Below are positions 8,947 through 17,654 of a stretch of 64,000 nucleotides of DNA, one piece after another. The notes below the pieces were generated by a model. That model had not been told where the DNA came from. It saw only the letters and a list, made by a program, of their open reading frames with translations, and did not search any database. Source of the DNA: Bradyrhizobium sp. BR13661 (GTDB lineage Bacteria > Pseudomonadota > Alphaproteobacteria > Rhizobiales > Xanthobacteraceae); assembly GCF_029892425.1 (NCBI RefSeq), contig NZ_JARXWB010000025.1, forward strand, positions 1-64,000. The letters run 5' to 3'. Position numbers and translations under genes: made by a program. Position 1 is the stretch's first letter. Each line of letters opens with the position of its first letter.

Positions 8947-9462
8947 ATGACGACAGAGCGCGCGGTTTTGGCTGGAGGCTGCTTCTGGGGCATGCAGGAT
9001 CTCATCCGCAAGCAGCCAGGTGTGATCTCGACGCGTGTCGGCTACACCGGCGGTCGAGTGAAGAACGCCACCTATCGCAATCACGACGGTCATGCTGAAG
9101 CGATCGAGATCATCTTTGACCCGGCGAAGACCAGCTTCCGCACCATGCTGGAGTTCTTCTTCCAGATTCACGATCCGACGACGCTCAATCGCCAGGGCAA
9201 TGATCTGGGCACGAGCTACCGCTCGGCTATCTTCTACACGTCGGACGAGCAGAAGCGCATTGCCGAAGATACTATTGCCGATGTCGAAGCCTCAGGTCTG
9301 TGGCCCGGCAGAGTGGTGACGGAAGTTGCCCCCGTCGGCGAATTCTGGGAAGCGGAGCCGGAGCATCAGGACTATCTCGAACGATACCCTGACGGCTACA
9401 CCTGTCATTTCATTCGGCCGGACTGGAAGCTGCCGCGACGCGCGACAGCTGTGGGAGGCTAG
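8947..9462 (+). CDS. msrA: Peptide-methionine (S)-S-oxide reductase
   Basis: The 171-residue protein has the MsrA active-site motif GGCFWG at residues 10-15, whose Cys attacks methionine-S-sulfoxide, and later family stretches VGYTGG, GHAEA and WEAEPEHQDYL. A further Cys near the C terminus (GYTCHFIRPDW) may serve in resolution. It repairs oxidised methionine in proteins or free pools. No msrB is adjacent. It ends the plus-strand detoxification cassette and converges on the second large regulator, 21 bases away; a short GAGGGCCCTC palindrome at 9471-9480 lies in that gap. Confidence 0.95.
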   Translation: MTTERAVLAGGCFWGMQDLIRKQPGVISTRVGYTGGRVKNATYRNHDGHAEAIEIIFDPAKTSFRTMLEFFFQIHDPTTLNRQGNDLGTSYRSAIFYTSDEQKRIAEDTIADVEASGLWPGRVVTEVAPVGEFWEAEPEHQDYLERYPDGYTCHFIRPDWKLPRRATAVGG

Positions 9463-9483
9463 ATCTGGCCGAGGGCCCTCGAG

Positions 9484-12324
9484 TTAAGCCCGCAGTTGCG
9501 TGATCAGATCGCGCGCGATCCGCATATCGGCGATACCAGATCCTTCGGTCATCGCGCTGCATGCCTTCTCAAGGATAGCGAGCGCCTCGGCACCCTGATC
9601 TTGCCTGACCCTGAGCCGAGCGATGCTGATCGCGCAGCGCAGCTGCCAGAAGTCCGCGCCTTGTTGCGTTGCCAGCTCCATCGCTTCGCGAAAGCAGGTG
9701 TCGGCGGCTTCCGACTGCGGCGATTCCCTGAGCATCAGCTCGCCCTTGATGCGGAGCAGCTCCGGCAGATACCAGCGTTCCTGCCTGTCGTTACAACGTG
9801 CCAACGCGCTCTCGATCGTGTCGAAGCCGTGATGGACCTGGTTGGCCTGTCCAAAACAGGCCGCGAGCTCGCCAAGAAGGGGAAGAAAACGCGGCAGGAA
9901 GCGTGCATCGCCGGCGCGATTGATCTCGTCGCGCAGCAGCGGCAGACCTGTCTCGATGTTCGCACGTCTGGTGATGACAAGCGCGTTGAAAGCGCGCGCC
10001 CACAGGCCCCAGAGCCTGATAGCGTGGCGATCGGTGTGCTCGAGCAACTCGGTCCCGTGGCGCTCGGCGGCCTCGTAGTCGCCGGCCAGGAAGGTAATCG
10101 GACAGGCGGCTTGCCCCAGAACGCTGCAGAAGGTCAGCGCATGGCCGTTGGCTCGGCCCTCATGAATGTTCTGTTCGGCAAGCGCCAGGGCCTGATCGGC
10201 ATGACCCTGCAGCCACAGGATGCGAGCGCGGAAGTACTGCGTCGATATCCGCAGATCGAGCGGGAAGATCTTGGGCTTCTCGGCCAGCACATGCAGCGAG
10301 GCGTTGACCCGATCGATCCGGACGCGCGCTTCGCGTTGGTCCCCGAGATAATGCAGCACGACGGCCGTGAGCCGGTCCGCCAGCATGAGGTCGGTCTTGT
10401 CAGGTGAATTGGCCGCGGCTTCGGCGAAACGGTCGGCAAGCGTGCGCGCCTTGCCAAACGCCCCGTTGTTGAACTGATCGATGGACAAGCCCCAGAGAGC
10501 CCGCAGGCGGAAATCCTTGTCGTCCAGCTTCTCGGCCAGTTCAAGCGTCGCCTCGAGGATCGGGCGGGCCTCGCGAGCTCGTCCTTCGCCATACATCAGC
10601 GACCAGCCGAGTGCTGCCAGGAGCTGCATGCGCACGCGCTCGTTGCCATCGTCTCCCAGTGCGGCAAGCGCTGCCCTGGCGCGTTCGCGGCATTCGGCGA
10701 ACAACGATAGCCGGATCCAGAGCGTGACCGCCACCGCCGTCAGCGTGATGCCGAGCTGCGCGTCGCCATCCTGAGAGAACGCCCAGTCTAGCGCGGCGCG
10801 CAGATTGTCCAGCTCCGCGCCGTAGGTGCCAAGCCAGTCCGCCAATGGAGCGGAGGTCTCGGCCTCGGCGCGCTCAAACAAGTCGCGAAAATATTCTGCG
10901 TGGCGTTGCGCGATTCGCGTCGTTTCGCCGGCCTCGGTCAGTTTGCCGAGCGCGTAGGTTCGGGTGGTGTCCAGCAGGCGATAACGCAGCGATCGTGCGC
11001 CTGACGGTGCGATCAGCGACTTCGTGACGAGATTGTCGATCGCTTCCATGGTTGTGGCGGCACTGAGGCCGTCGCCCGAGGCGACGGCGGCAGCAGCCTC
11101 CGGCGTGAACGGGCCGACGAACACCGACAATCTCCGCAAGATGGCGCTCTCGGAGGCGGGAAGAAGGTCGTAGCTCCAGTCGAGGGCGGCGCTGAGCGTC
11201 TGGTGTCGCGGAATGGCCGTGCGTCGTCCGCGCCATTGCAGTGAGAAGCGGCTGTCGAGAAGGGACGCCGTGCCGGCGATGCCGTAGGCATTGACGCGTC
11301 CTGCCGCGAGCTCGATCGCAAGTGCGATGCCGTCGAGGCGGCGACATATGTCCGCTACCAGCGGTGCTTCCTCTGCGCTGAGCTGAAACGATCCCGAGCT
11401 CTGCGCGATACGCTCGATGAAGAGCTGGGCCGCGGGGTAGGTGAGAACATCGGCCACGGCGAGGTCATCGCGACGGGGCGGACAATCCAGCGGAAACAGT
11501 CGAAAGATCCGCTCGCCCTCGCTTCGAAAGGATTCGCGGCTGGTTGCCAGCACATGTAGTCGCGGTACCTCCCGGACCAGGTGTTCGACCAGCGGTGCAA
11601 GGGTCTCGAGCACGTGCTCGCAGCTGTCGAAGATCAGCAGCGTCGGTTTCGCTTGAAGATGGGTCAGCAGGGCCGGGACGGGATCTTCCGCATTGATAGA
11701 CAGCCCGAGCGTCGAGGCGATGGTGATTGCGGCGAGCTCAGGCTTTCTCACCGGTCCGAAGTCGACAAAGAACACATGTCCGTCGAAATGGGCGAGCCGG
11801 CGATGGCCCACGGTTACGGCCACTGCCGTCTTGCCGATTCCGCCGGGGCCGACCACTGTGACGAAACGATGCAACGCGAGCCCGGTCGAAATCTTGTCGA
11901 TGACCTCGTCTCGCCCGATCACCCGCGCCAGCGGAGAGGGAAGGGAGTGGGGCACAGGGATGTCAGTCGGAGGAGTGGGAAGCGCGGGAGCAACCTGGGC
12001 GAGAGATGCGACGAAGCAATAGCCGCGCCCGGGAACGTTGACGACATAGCGCGCTGACTTGCCGGTGTCGCCGAGTGCCTTGCGCAGTGCTGCGATGTGG
12101 AAGCGGAGGCTGCCATCATCCACATTCACGTCGGCCCAGACGCGTTTGACCAACTCGCGCTTGTCGACGACTTCGCCGGGCCGCTCAGCCAGGAAGATCA
12201 GGATATCGAGAGCGCGGCCTCCGACGTGAAGATGCGCGCCGTCCTTCTCCAGGAGGCGAGACTTCGGAAACAGTCGGAATGGCCCAAAAGAAATGGCCGA
12301 GTCTTGGTTGATGCTGTCTGGCAC
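9484..12324 (-). CDS. Winged-helix STAND regulator (paralogue 2)
   Basis: The 946-residue protein shares the design of the product of 2386-5220: winged helix about 10-106, Walker A GPGGIGKT at 159-166, Walker B LLIFDSCEH, the conserved LATSRESFR segment, a near-identical block starting ICRRLDGIALAIELAAGRV, and a helical, TPR-like C-terminal half. The N-terminal half is strongly conserved between the two and the C-terminal half is much less so, which suggests different signals acting through a common DNA-binding mode. ATG 12324 has its promoter at 12366-12393. It converges with msrA, so the two regulators bracket the detoxification cassette. Confidence 0.9.
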   Translation of the reverse strand: MPDSINQDSAISFGPFRLFPKSRLLEKDGAHLHVGGRALDILIFLAERPGEVVDKRELVKRVWADVNVDDGSLRFHIAALRKALGDTGKSARYVVNVPGRGYCFVASLAQVAPALPTPPTDIPVPHSLPSPLARVIGRDEVIDKISTGLALHRFVTVVGPGGIGKTAVAVTVGHRRLAHFDGHVFFVDFGPVRKPELAAITIASTLGLSINAEDPVPALLTHLQAKPTLLIFDSCEHVLETLAPLVEHLVREVPRLHVLATSRESFRSEGERIFRLFPLDCPPRRDDLAVADVLTYPAAQLFIERIAQSSGSFQLSAEEAPLVADICRRLDGIALAIELAAGRVNAYGIAGTASLLDSRFSLQWRGRRTAIPRHQTLSAALDWSYDLLPASESAILRRLSVFVGPFTPEAAAAVASGDGLSAATTMEAIDNLVTKSLIAPSGARSLRYRLLDTTRTYALGKLTEAGETTRIAQRHAEYFRDLFERAEAETSAPLADWLGTYGAELDNLRAALDWAFSQDGDAQLGITLTAVAVTLWIRLSLFAECRERARAALAALGDDGNERVRMQLLAALGWSLMYGEGRAREARPILEATLELAEKLDDKDFRLRALWGLSIDQFNNGAFGKARTLADRFAEAAANSPDKTDLMLADRLTAVVLHYLGDQREARVRIDRVNASLHVLAEKPKIFPLDLRISTQYFRARILWLQGHADQALALAEQNIHEGRANGHALTFCSVLGQAACPITFLAGDYEAAERHGTELLEHTDRHAIRLWGLWARAFNALVITRRANIETGLPLLRDEINRAGDARFLPRFLPLLGELAACFGQANQVHHGFDTIESALARCNDRQERWYLPELLRIKGELMLRESPQSEAADTCFREAMELATQQGADFWQLRCAISIARLRVRQDQGAEALAILEKACSAMTEGSGIADMRIARDLITQLRA

Positions 12325-12347
12325 GCGCCATTGCCCCCTCGGGGGGA

Positions 12348-12363
12348 GTCAAAATTGTTTGAC
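12348..12363. promoter_or_regulatory. Inverted repeat at the STAND regulator 2 start site
   Basis: GTCAAA and TTTGAC are separated by four bases (ATTG) and form a perfect 6-bp inverted repeat directly downstream of the proposed -10 box and about 25 bases before the ATG. The position suits an autoregulatory operator. No equivalent occurs at the paralogue's promoter, so this may be the point where their control diverges. Assignment is by position only. Confidence 0.35.
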
Positions 12364-12365
12364 TT

Positions 12366-12393
12366 TGTCTATCAGAACGAAGCGTACAGTAAA
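12366..12393 (-). promoter_or_regulatory. Promoter of STAND regulator 2
   Basis: Minus-strand TTTACT (12393-12388), 16-base spacer, TAGACA (12371-12366), 42 bases before the ATG at 12324. Box sequences, spacing and several spacer bases match the element upstream of the paralogue at 5265-5292. The remainder of the 12325-12652 gap contains no gene that I can support; it must also hold the plus-strand signals for the Bug-type binding protein. Confidence 0.55.
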
Positions 12394-12652
12394 CTGGACG
12401 AAAGGATCAACGGTGGCTGCGGGCGCCCACTCGCGGCCACTCGGCCGACTGTGTGCGGTCGAAAATATCTATTTCCAATGAACAGGTTACGGTGATGCCG
12501 ATCGGACGTGTCAGGGCCGCTTCCAGTCCCGCGCAGCAGGCATGCCACGCATCGGCGGCCCCGCCATTGACGATCGCCTCATACTGTTGCGTATGGAGAT
12601 TGGGGAGCCGGTCCCGCCACTGATCAAGAGCTTACGACGTTCGGAACAGGAC

Positions 12653-13642
12653 ATGCCTTCCCTCTCGCGGCGAGAATTCGTCAATGTGGCTACGTTTGCT
12701 GCTGCGCTTGCCGGAATCCCACGCAGTGGAAGCGCTGCCGACTATCCATCGCGCCCGATCCGACTGGTGATCCCGTACGCGGCCGGCGGCCCAGGCGATC
12801 AGATCGGACGTCCATGGGTCGAGCGAATGTCATCGCAGCTCGGTCCGAGCTTTGTCGAGAATATCAGCGGTGCAGGCGGCGCGATCGGAACGGCGGTGGT
12901 CGCACGCGAGAAGCCCGACGGCTATTCGCTGCTGCTGGGAAATGGCAGCACGCAGGTCATCGTCCCGCTGACGACGCCAAATCCGGCCTATGCCGTCGGT
13001 GATTTCCGGGCGATCTATCGCCTGATCAACAGTGCGCTCGTCTTCGCTGTCAGTCCCTCGCTGCCAGTGACCAATCTGCAAGACTTGATTGCGTACGCGA
13101 GGGCCAACCCCGGCAAGCTGTCCTATGGGACGCCAGGTATCGGCACGGGCAATCATCTTGTCGGCGAATTGTTCAAGCAGCAGGCGGGCGGACTCGACAT
13201 GGTCCACGTCCCCTATCGAGGGAGCTCGCAGGCAGTCAATGACGTCGTCGGCGGCCAGATATCTCTCGTCGTTGCTGTCATGTCGGTTCAATTGCAGCAA
13301 CTGAGCCACGCCGGCAAGATCAGGTTGCTTGCGGTCACGACCGAGCGTCGCTTGAGCGGTGCGCCGGAGATCCCGACCGCCATCGAATCGGGCATGCCGG
13401 ATCTTCGGTATGAGGGATGGTTCGGCCTGTTCGCGCATAGGATGACCGACGATGCGATCATCGACCGGATTGCGCAGGCGACACGGATGGCGATGGCCGA
13501 TCCTGCACTCCAGGCGGCCTATCGCTCTCAGGGCATGGAGCCGGACGGCGATTCCAGCCCGGACAAGTTTCAGCGGATCGTCGATGCTACGACGGCGAGC
13601 CTTGCTCCCGTGATCAGGTCGATCGGGCTCAACTCGCTGTGA
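12653..13642 (+). CDS. Bug/TctC-type tripartite tricarboxylate transporter binding protein
   Basis: The 329-residue protein has a leader with an SRREF twin-arginine motif and signal sequence to about 30, then the Bug-family opening YPSRPIRLVIPYAAGGPGD and typical blocks (GAGGAIGTAVVAREKPDGY, LSYGTPGIGTGNHLVGELF, VHVPYRGSSQAVNDVVGG). Bug proteins bind carboxylates or related small anions in the periplasm. No TctA or TctB membrane genes are nearby, so this is an orphan binding component, as is common for large Bug families. ATG 12653 is chosen because the leader starts there; ATG 12593 and 12542 are longer alternatives. Ribosome site weak. Confidence 0.9.
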   Translation: MPSLSRREFVNVATFAAALAGIPRSGSAADYPSRPIRLVIPYAAGGPGDQIGRPWVERMSSQLGPSFVENISGAGGAIGTAVVAREKPDGYSLLLGNGSTQVIVPLTTPNPAYAVGDFRAIYRLINSALVFAVSPSLPVTNLQDLIAYARANPGKLSYGTPGIGTGNHLVGELFKQQAGGLDMVHVPYRGSSQAVNDVVGGQISLVVAVMSVQLQQLSHAGKIRLLAVTTERRLSGAPEIPTAIESGMPDLRYEGWFGLFAHRMTDDAIIDRIAQATRMAMADPALQAAYRSQGMEPDGDSSPDKFQRIVDATTASLAPVIRSIGLNSL

Positions 13643-13655
13643 GTGCCGGAGCAGA

Positions 13656-14282
13656 TCAGAACCGCGCAGCCATCTGCTGGAGTCGTCGATATGCGCTCTC
13701 GCGCGCGGCGCGGATCGGTTCGGCCGGGCCTGCCGTTGGGCCGATCGGCACGAAGCTGATGTCGCTGACGCCGATGAAGCGGAGCGCCTCCCGCAAGTAA
13801 GGCGTTGCCATGTCGATGCGGCCGCGGTTCATGCCGGTGGCAAAGTCGCTGCCTGAAGCGAGGATGACGAGGGTCGGCCGGTCCTTCAGCAAAGGCAGGT
13901 AGCCCTGCGCGGGATCGAATCGGAACGTCAGGCCGGGCTGGATGATGATGTCGAACCACTGCTTCAGCTTGTAGGGGATGCCGAAATTCCACATCGGTGT
14001 CGAGATCAGGACGCGATCGGCCAGTGAAAATCGCAACGCCATTCGCTCGGCCTCGGCAAAGCTGTTGCGTTGCGCATCGTCGAAGGCCTGCGCCTTCATC
14101 CGCGCGTATTTGGCCTCGACGATGGGACCTGAAAATTCCGGCATGCGCTCGCGCCAGAGATCAACGACATCGATGTCCCAATCGGGGCGGGCCTGGCGAA
14201 AGCCGTCAAGGAAGATGCGCGCGCCGGCGCTCGACTCGGAGTCGGCTCGCGGCGAGCAGGAGAGGTGCAAAAGCTTTGCCAC
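13656..14282 (-). CDS. azoR: FMN-dependent NADH-azoreductase / flavodoxin-fold quinone reductase
   Basis: The 208-residue protein has the AzoR pattern: N-terminal LLHLSCSPRADSESS (FMN phosphate loop), PMWNFGIPYKLKQWFD (flavin-contacting segment) and GSDFATGMNRG. Members reduce azo dyes and quinones with NADH. The start is GTG 14282, three bases after the stop of the upstream fusion gene, so it is the last gene of the long minus-strand operon. In that setting a quinone or aromatic intermediate is a more likely substrate than an azo dye. It ends 13 bases from the stop of the convergent Bug gene. Confidence 0.88.
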   Translation of the reverse strand: MAKLLHLSCSPRADSESSAGARIFLDGFRQARPDWDIDVVDLWRERMPEFSGPIVEAKYARMKAQAFDDAQRNSFAEAERMALRFSLADRVLISTPMWNFGIPYKLKQWFDIIIQPGLTFRFDPAQGYLPLLKDRPTLVILASGSDFATGMNRGRIDMATPYLREALRFIGVSDISFVPIGPTAGPAEPIRAARESAYRRLQQMAARF

Positions 14283-14285
14283 CGT

Positions 14286-15869
14286 TCATCCCACCGCTCT
14301 GATGACGGCATCGGCCCGGGTCACGACGGCGACGTTCTGCATGGCAAAATTGATCGAAGCCGAGTGCCAGTCGGCATTCATGGTCGAGCAGCAGTCCTCC
14401 GGCACGATCATGTAATAGCCCTTGTCGGCGCCGGTGCGCGCGGTGTGCTCGACCGACATGTTGGTCCACGCGCCGGTGTTGATGATCATGTCGCGGCCGG
14501 TCGCCTTGAGAATGGTCTCCAGCCGCGTGCCTTCCCATGCACTCATCCGCATCTTCTCGACGATGAAATCGCCGGGGCGTGGTTCGAGGCCGGGCACCGG
14601 CGCTGCGCCCCAGCTGCCGCGCACCATCGCCTTACTGTCGACAAGACCTTCGAACAGCGGCGCGTTCAGCGTCACGCCGGGTGCGCCCGGCTCGACGACG
14701 AACCAGACATGGATGATGACCACACCTCGGGCACGCGCAGTCTCGGCGAGCCGCCGAACGTTCTCGATCACGTGTTGCTGCTTCGCGTGCCCAGGCGCGC
14801 CAGACTCCGCAAAAGCGCCACCGTCCATGATCACGTCATTCTGCAGATCCTGGATGATCATGGCGCAGCGGTTGGGATCAAGGCGCATTTCGCCATCAGC
14901 GAGAATCGGTGCCGCAGCCGCAGGGCTGGGACCTGTGCTCGTGGCGCCGCCGCTGCTGCGCCCGCCGCTCATATAAGGCTCGTGGCGTGGTCCGGTCCTG
15001 GTCGGGATGGCATAGACCGAATGCGTGGAGGTCAGATAGAGCGTGCGGAAATCCGGTCCGCCCCAGGCGAGGTTGGCAACGAGCTCGGGCACGCGAACCT
15101 TTCCGAGCAGCTCGCCGCGAGGGGAATACACCCAGACGCCGCCGGGCGCGGTGACCCAGACATTGCCATGCTGATCGCACTTCATGCCGTCGGGTACACC
15201 CGCCTCGAGTTCGGAGCGGATGCCGCTCGCGAACGTACGCGCGTTCGATAGCGTGCCGTCTGCGCTGACGTCGAACACGCGGATCAGCGCCTGCACGGTG
15301 TCGTTGACATAGAGCAGCTTTTCGTCGGGCGAGAAGCAAAGTCCGTTCGGCTGGTCGAACAGGTTGCGATCGACCACGAGCTTCGGCTCGCCGCCGGGCA
15401 CCACGCGGTAGACCCCCTGGAAACCGAGCTGGCGCGGCCGCTCCACGCCGTAGACCGGCATGCGCCCATACCAGGGATCGGAGAAATAGATCGCACCCGA
15501 CGAGTGCACGCAGACATCGTTGGGGCTGTTGAGCTCCTGTCCCGCGAAATGCGAGGCCAGCACCTCGCGACGGCCGTCCGGTCGCTCGCGGATCAGCGAC
15601 GAGGTGGCGTGTTCGCAGACGATCAGATTGAGCTCGGCATCATAGGTCATGCCGTTGCATTTGTTCGACGGGCGCTTGACCTCGGCGACGCCGCGCCGCG
15701 CATCCCAGCGCCGCCGCACGTCGCCCGGCATGTCCGAGAACAGCAGGTAATGATCGACCGGATGCCAGATCGGGCCTTCCGTGAACTCAAAGCCCGTGCC
15801 GACCTGCGCGACCGGCGCGTAAGGGTCGATCAAGGTCTCGAATTCGGAGCGCAAGGTGACATGGGTCAT
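14286..15869 (-). CDS. SMP-30/gluconolactonase-isochorismatase fusion protein
   Basis: The 527-residue protein joins two enzymes. Residues about 20-295 form an SMP-30 beta-propeller lactonase with candidate metal ligands Glu32 (TEGPIW), Asn117 (SPNDV) and Asp227 (VPDGMK). A low-complexity Gly/Ser/Ala/Pro linker (301-325) leads to an isochorismatase-like hydrolase domain (about 330-527) with Asp342 and Lys439 of the usual Asp-Lys-Cys triad. The Cys position is Ser472 (TNMSVEHTAR). Start ATG 15869 is preceded by GAGGA; ATG 15887, two bases from the upstream stop, is the alternative. The fusion suggests sequential lactone and amide or ether hydrolysis in the pathway of this operon. Confidence 0.88.
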   Translation of the reverse strand: MTHVTLRSEFETLIDPYAPVAQVGTGFEFTEGPIWHPVDHYLLFSDMPGDVRRRWDARRGVAEVKRPSNKCNGMTYDAELNLIVCEHATSSLIRERPDGRREVLASHFAGQELNSPNDVCVHSSGAIYFSDPWYGRMPVYGVERPRQLGFQGVYRVVPGGEPKLVVDRNLFDQPNGLCFSPDEKLLYVNDTVQALIRVFDVSADGTLSNARTFASGIRSELEAGVPDGMKCDQHGNVWVTAPGGVWVYSPRGELLGKVRVPELVANLAWGGPDFRTLYLTSTHSVYAIPTRTGPRHEPYMSGGRSSGGATSTGPSPAAAAPILADGEMRLDPNRCAMIIQDLQNDVIMDGGAFAESGAPGHAKQQHVIENVRRLAETARARGVVIIHVWFVVEPGAPGVTLNAPLFEGLVDSKAMVRGSWGAAPVPGLEPRPGDFIVEKMRMSAWEGTRLETILKATGRDMIINTGAWTNMSVEHTARTGADKGYYMIVPEDCCSTMNADWHSASINFAMQNVAVVTRADAVIRAVG

Positions 15870-15889
15870 CGGTCGGTCCTCACTCATTC

Positions 15890-16738
15890 TCAGGCTGGGA
15901 ACCAGTTGCGCGCGGGCAGCGACTGTACGATGGGACCAGGGACTTGATCGTGCAGTCGGCCGACCACATTGCCGCCTTCGATCTTGGCGGGGCGATCGTG
16001 CACCGGCAGCAGATAGCGCGAATTGCTGAGCAGCTTCTTGATCGCGGCCTTCTCCGCGCGCTTGCTGGTGCCGTGGTTACCGGTGGTGCGCGGTTCCCAA
16101 TCGTGGATCTCGTTGAAGGGGGTCACGATCTGGTCGTTGAAATCGTAGATCACATCGCCGCAGATGGTGGCGATGCCGTCAGCGGTCTCGACGATGATGT
16201 TCATCGAGCCCTCGGTGTGGGCATTGGCGGCATCGCAATAGACGCCGGGCATCAGTTCGATCGGGCCGGTGATCTCGAGGTCAAGGAAGCGCAGCGCGCT
16301 CTTGGTGTGGAGGCGGTCGATCAGGTGCTTGATGTCAGGCGCCGGATATTGTGGATGCATCAGGCCGGAGACGGAGTATTCCAGCTCCTTGCGGTTCAGG
16401 ACGACGGTCGTGTTCATGGGAAACAGATCGTCCTTGCCGGCGTGGTCGATGTGCAGATGGGTGTGGCAGACGAAGCGGACGTCGCCCATGCGCACGCCGT
16501 GGCGAGCAAGCTGGTTCTCGATCATGTTCTCATGATACTGCAGGCCGCGCATGCCCAGCGTTTCCATGATCTGGTTGGATCGATAGCCGGTGTCGACCAC
16601 AACAGGATATTTGCCGCCGAGGATCAGAAAGCCGAGGGTGAGGACACGGCGGGTACGGCCGCAATCGCGGCCGAGCACCAGAAAGCTCGATTCCAGCTCG
16701 ATATCGCCATAGTCCAGGATCTTGATCTCCAGCGCCAT
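15890..16738 (-). CDS. Metallo-beta-lactamase-fold hydrolase, AHL-lactonase-like
   Basis: The 282-residue protein has the zinc motif HTHLHIDHAG (HxHxDH) and later ligands in the expected order: NAHTEGSMN, CGDVIYD and the closing PVHDRP. Overall spacing resembles the N-acyl-homoserine lactonase branch (AttM/AiiA-like), whose members also open gamma-lactones in catabolism. ATG 16738 has a strong GGGAGGG ribosome site; the frame runs on to 16816 without one. It lies between an amidohydrolase and the SMP-30 fusion, making three lactonase-type folds in a row, so a catabolic lactone is a better guess than quorum quenching. Confidence 0.87.
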   Translation of the reverse strand: MALEIKILDYGDIELESSFLVLGRDCGRTRRVLTLGFLILGGKYPVVVDTGYRSNQIMETLGMRGLQYHENMIENQLARHGVRMGDVRFVCHTHLHIDHAGKDDLFPMNTTVVLNRKELEYSVSGLMHPQYPAPDIKHLIDRLHTKSALRFLDLEITGPIELMPGVYCDAANAHTEGSMNIIVETADGIATICGDVIYDFNDQIVTPFNEIHDWEPRTTGNHGTSKRAEKAAIKKLLSNSRYLLPVHDRPAKIEGGNVVGRLHDQVPGPIVQSLPARNWFPA

Positions 16739-16769
16739 TCGTTTCCCTCCCGTTGTTCTTTCTTGCCTA

Positions 16770-17654
16770 TCAAAGCCGATAGACGCGCGTTGCGGTGTCT
16801 TTGAAGATCGCGTCACGTTGTGCAGCGCTCAGCGGCGCCGTGGCCGCGCGAAACGCGTCGACGAGCTCTCGGTAGCTGGTCCACAATTTCTCGATCGGGA
16901 AATTGGAGCCGAACAGACAGCGTTCGGCGCCGAAAATCGCGACGGTGTCGGTAACGACGGAGGCGATATGCGCCGGATCATTTCGGTGAATGAAGGTGCC
17001 GAGCCCGGATAGCTTTGAGACCACGTTCGGGCATGACGCGAGCCGGGCCATCCCGGCGCGCCAGGCCGCGCGGCCTGCCGGCGAAAGGTCTTCGAGCATG
17101 CCCGCGTGCTGCAGGATGAAGGTTACCTTCGGGCACGATTCCACAAGCTGCGCCGCATCCGGCATCTGCGGTGTGAAGACCTGTAAATCGAACGTCCAGC
17201 CGTAGTCGGCGAGACGCGCGACGTTGCGTCGGACCAGGGGATCGATGCAGAGATCCGGCTTGGACGCGAAGCGATAAAGCGGGTTTTTGTGCCAGTGCAG
17301 CTGCATGCGCACGCCGCGCACAAGCGGATAGCGCTTCAGGCGGTCGAGCTGGGGGCGCACATCGTCTACGGCGAAATTGGCGTAGGCGACGATCGCGTGC
17401 GGCCAGCCGTGTTCGTCGGCGGTCTGCTGCACCCAGGCGGCTTCATCCTCGAAGCGGTCGTTGGCCCAGTTGGTTTGAACATAAACCGAGCGGGTAACGC
17501 CCGCGCCCTTGAGGTCGTCGAGATATTCCTGGATTGGATAGTCGCGGCGGATGGCCTCGTAGGGTCCGAAGATGCGCGGCTGCATCGGGCCGACCAGCCA
17601 GGGCAGGTCGGCCTGCCGCCAGATGTGGTGATGCCCGTCGACAATGTCGGTCAC
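16770..17654 (-). CDS. Amidohydrolase family TIM-barrel hydrolase, lactonase-like
   Basis: The 294-residue protein fits PF04909/COG3618. DGHHHIW gives the first two metal-binding histidines, LQHAGM supplies another conserved His and FGSNFPIE near residue 255 provides the closing motif (Asp usually in GSDFP is Asn here). Relatives include L-fuconolactonase, 4-sulfomuconolactonase and 2-pyrone-4,6-dicarboxylate lactonase, so hydrolysis of a lactone or cyclic amide is likely. Its ATG overlaps the VWA gene's stop by four bases, implying translational coupling. Exact substrate unknown. Confidence 0.85.
   Translation of the reverse strand: MTDIVDGHHHIWRQADLPWLVGPMQPRIFGPYEAIRRDYPIQEYLDDLKGAGVTRSVYVQTNWANDRFEDEAAWVQQTADEHGWPHAIVAYANFAVDDVRPQLDRLKRYPLVRGVRMQLHWHKNPLYRFASKPDLCIDPLVRRNVARLADYGWTFDLQVFTPQMPDAAQLVESCPKVTFILQHAGMLEDLSPAGRAAWRAGMARLASCPNVVSKLSGLGTFIHRNDPAHIASVVTDTVAIFGAERCLFGSNFPIEKLWTSYRELVDAFRAATAPLSAAQRDAIFKDTATRVYRL

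Noticed and set aside
15890..16738. Quorum-quenching AHL lactonase as the role of the MBL-fold gene
   Set aside because: Position inside a catabolic operon with no luxI/luxR genes makes a pathway lactone more likely; sequence alone cannot separate them.
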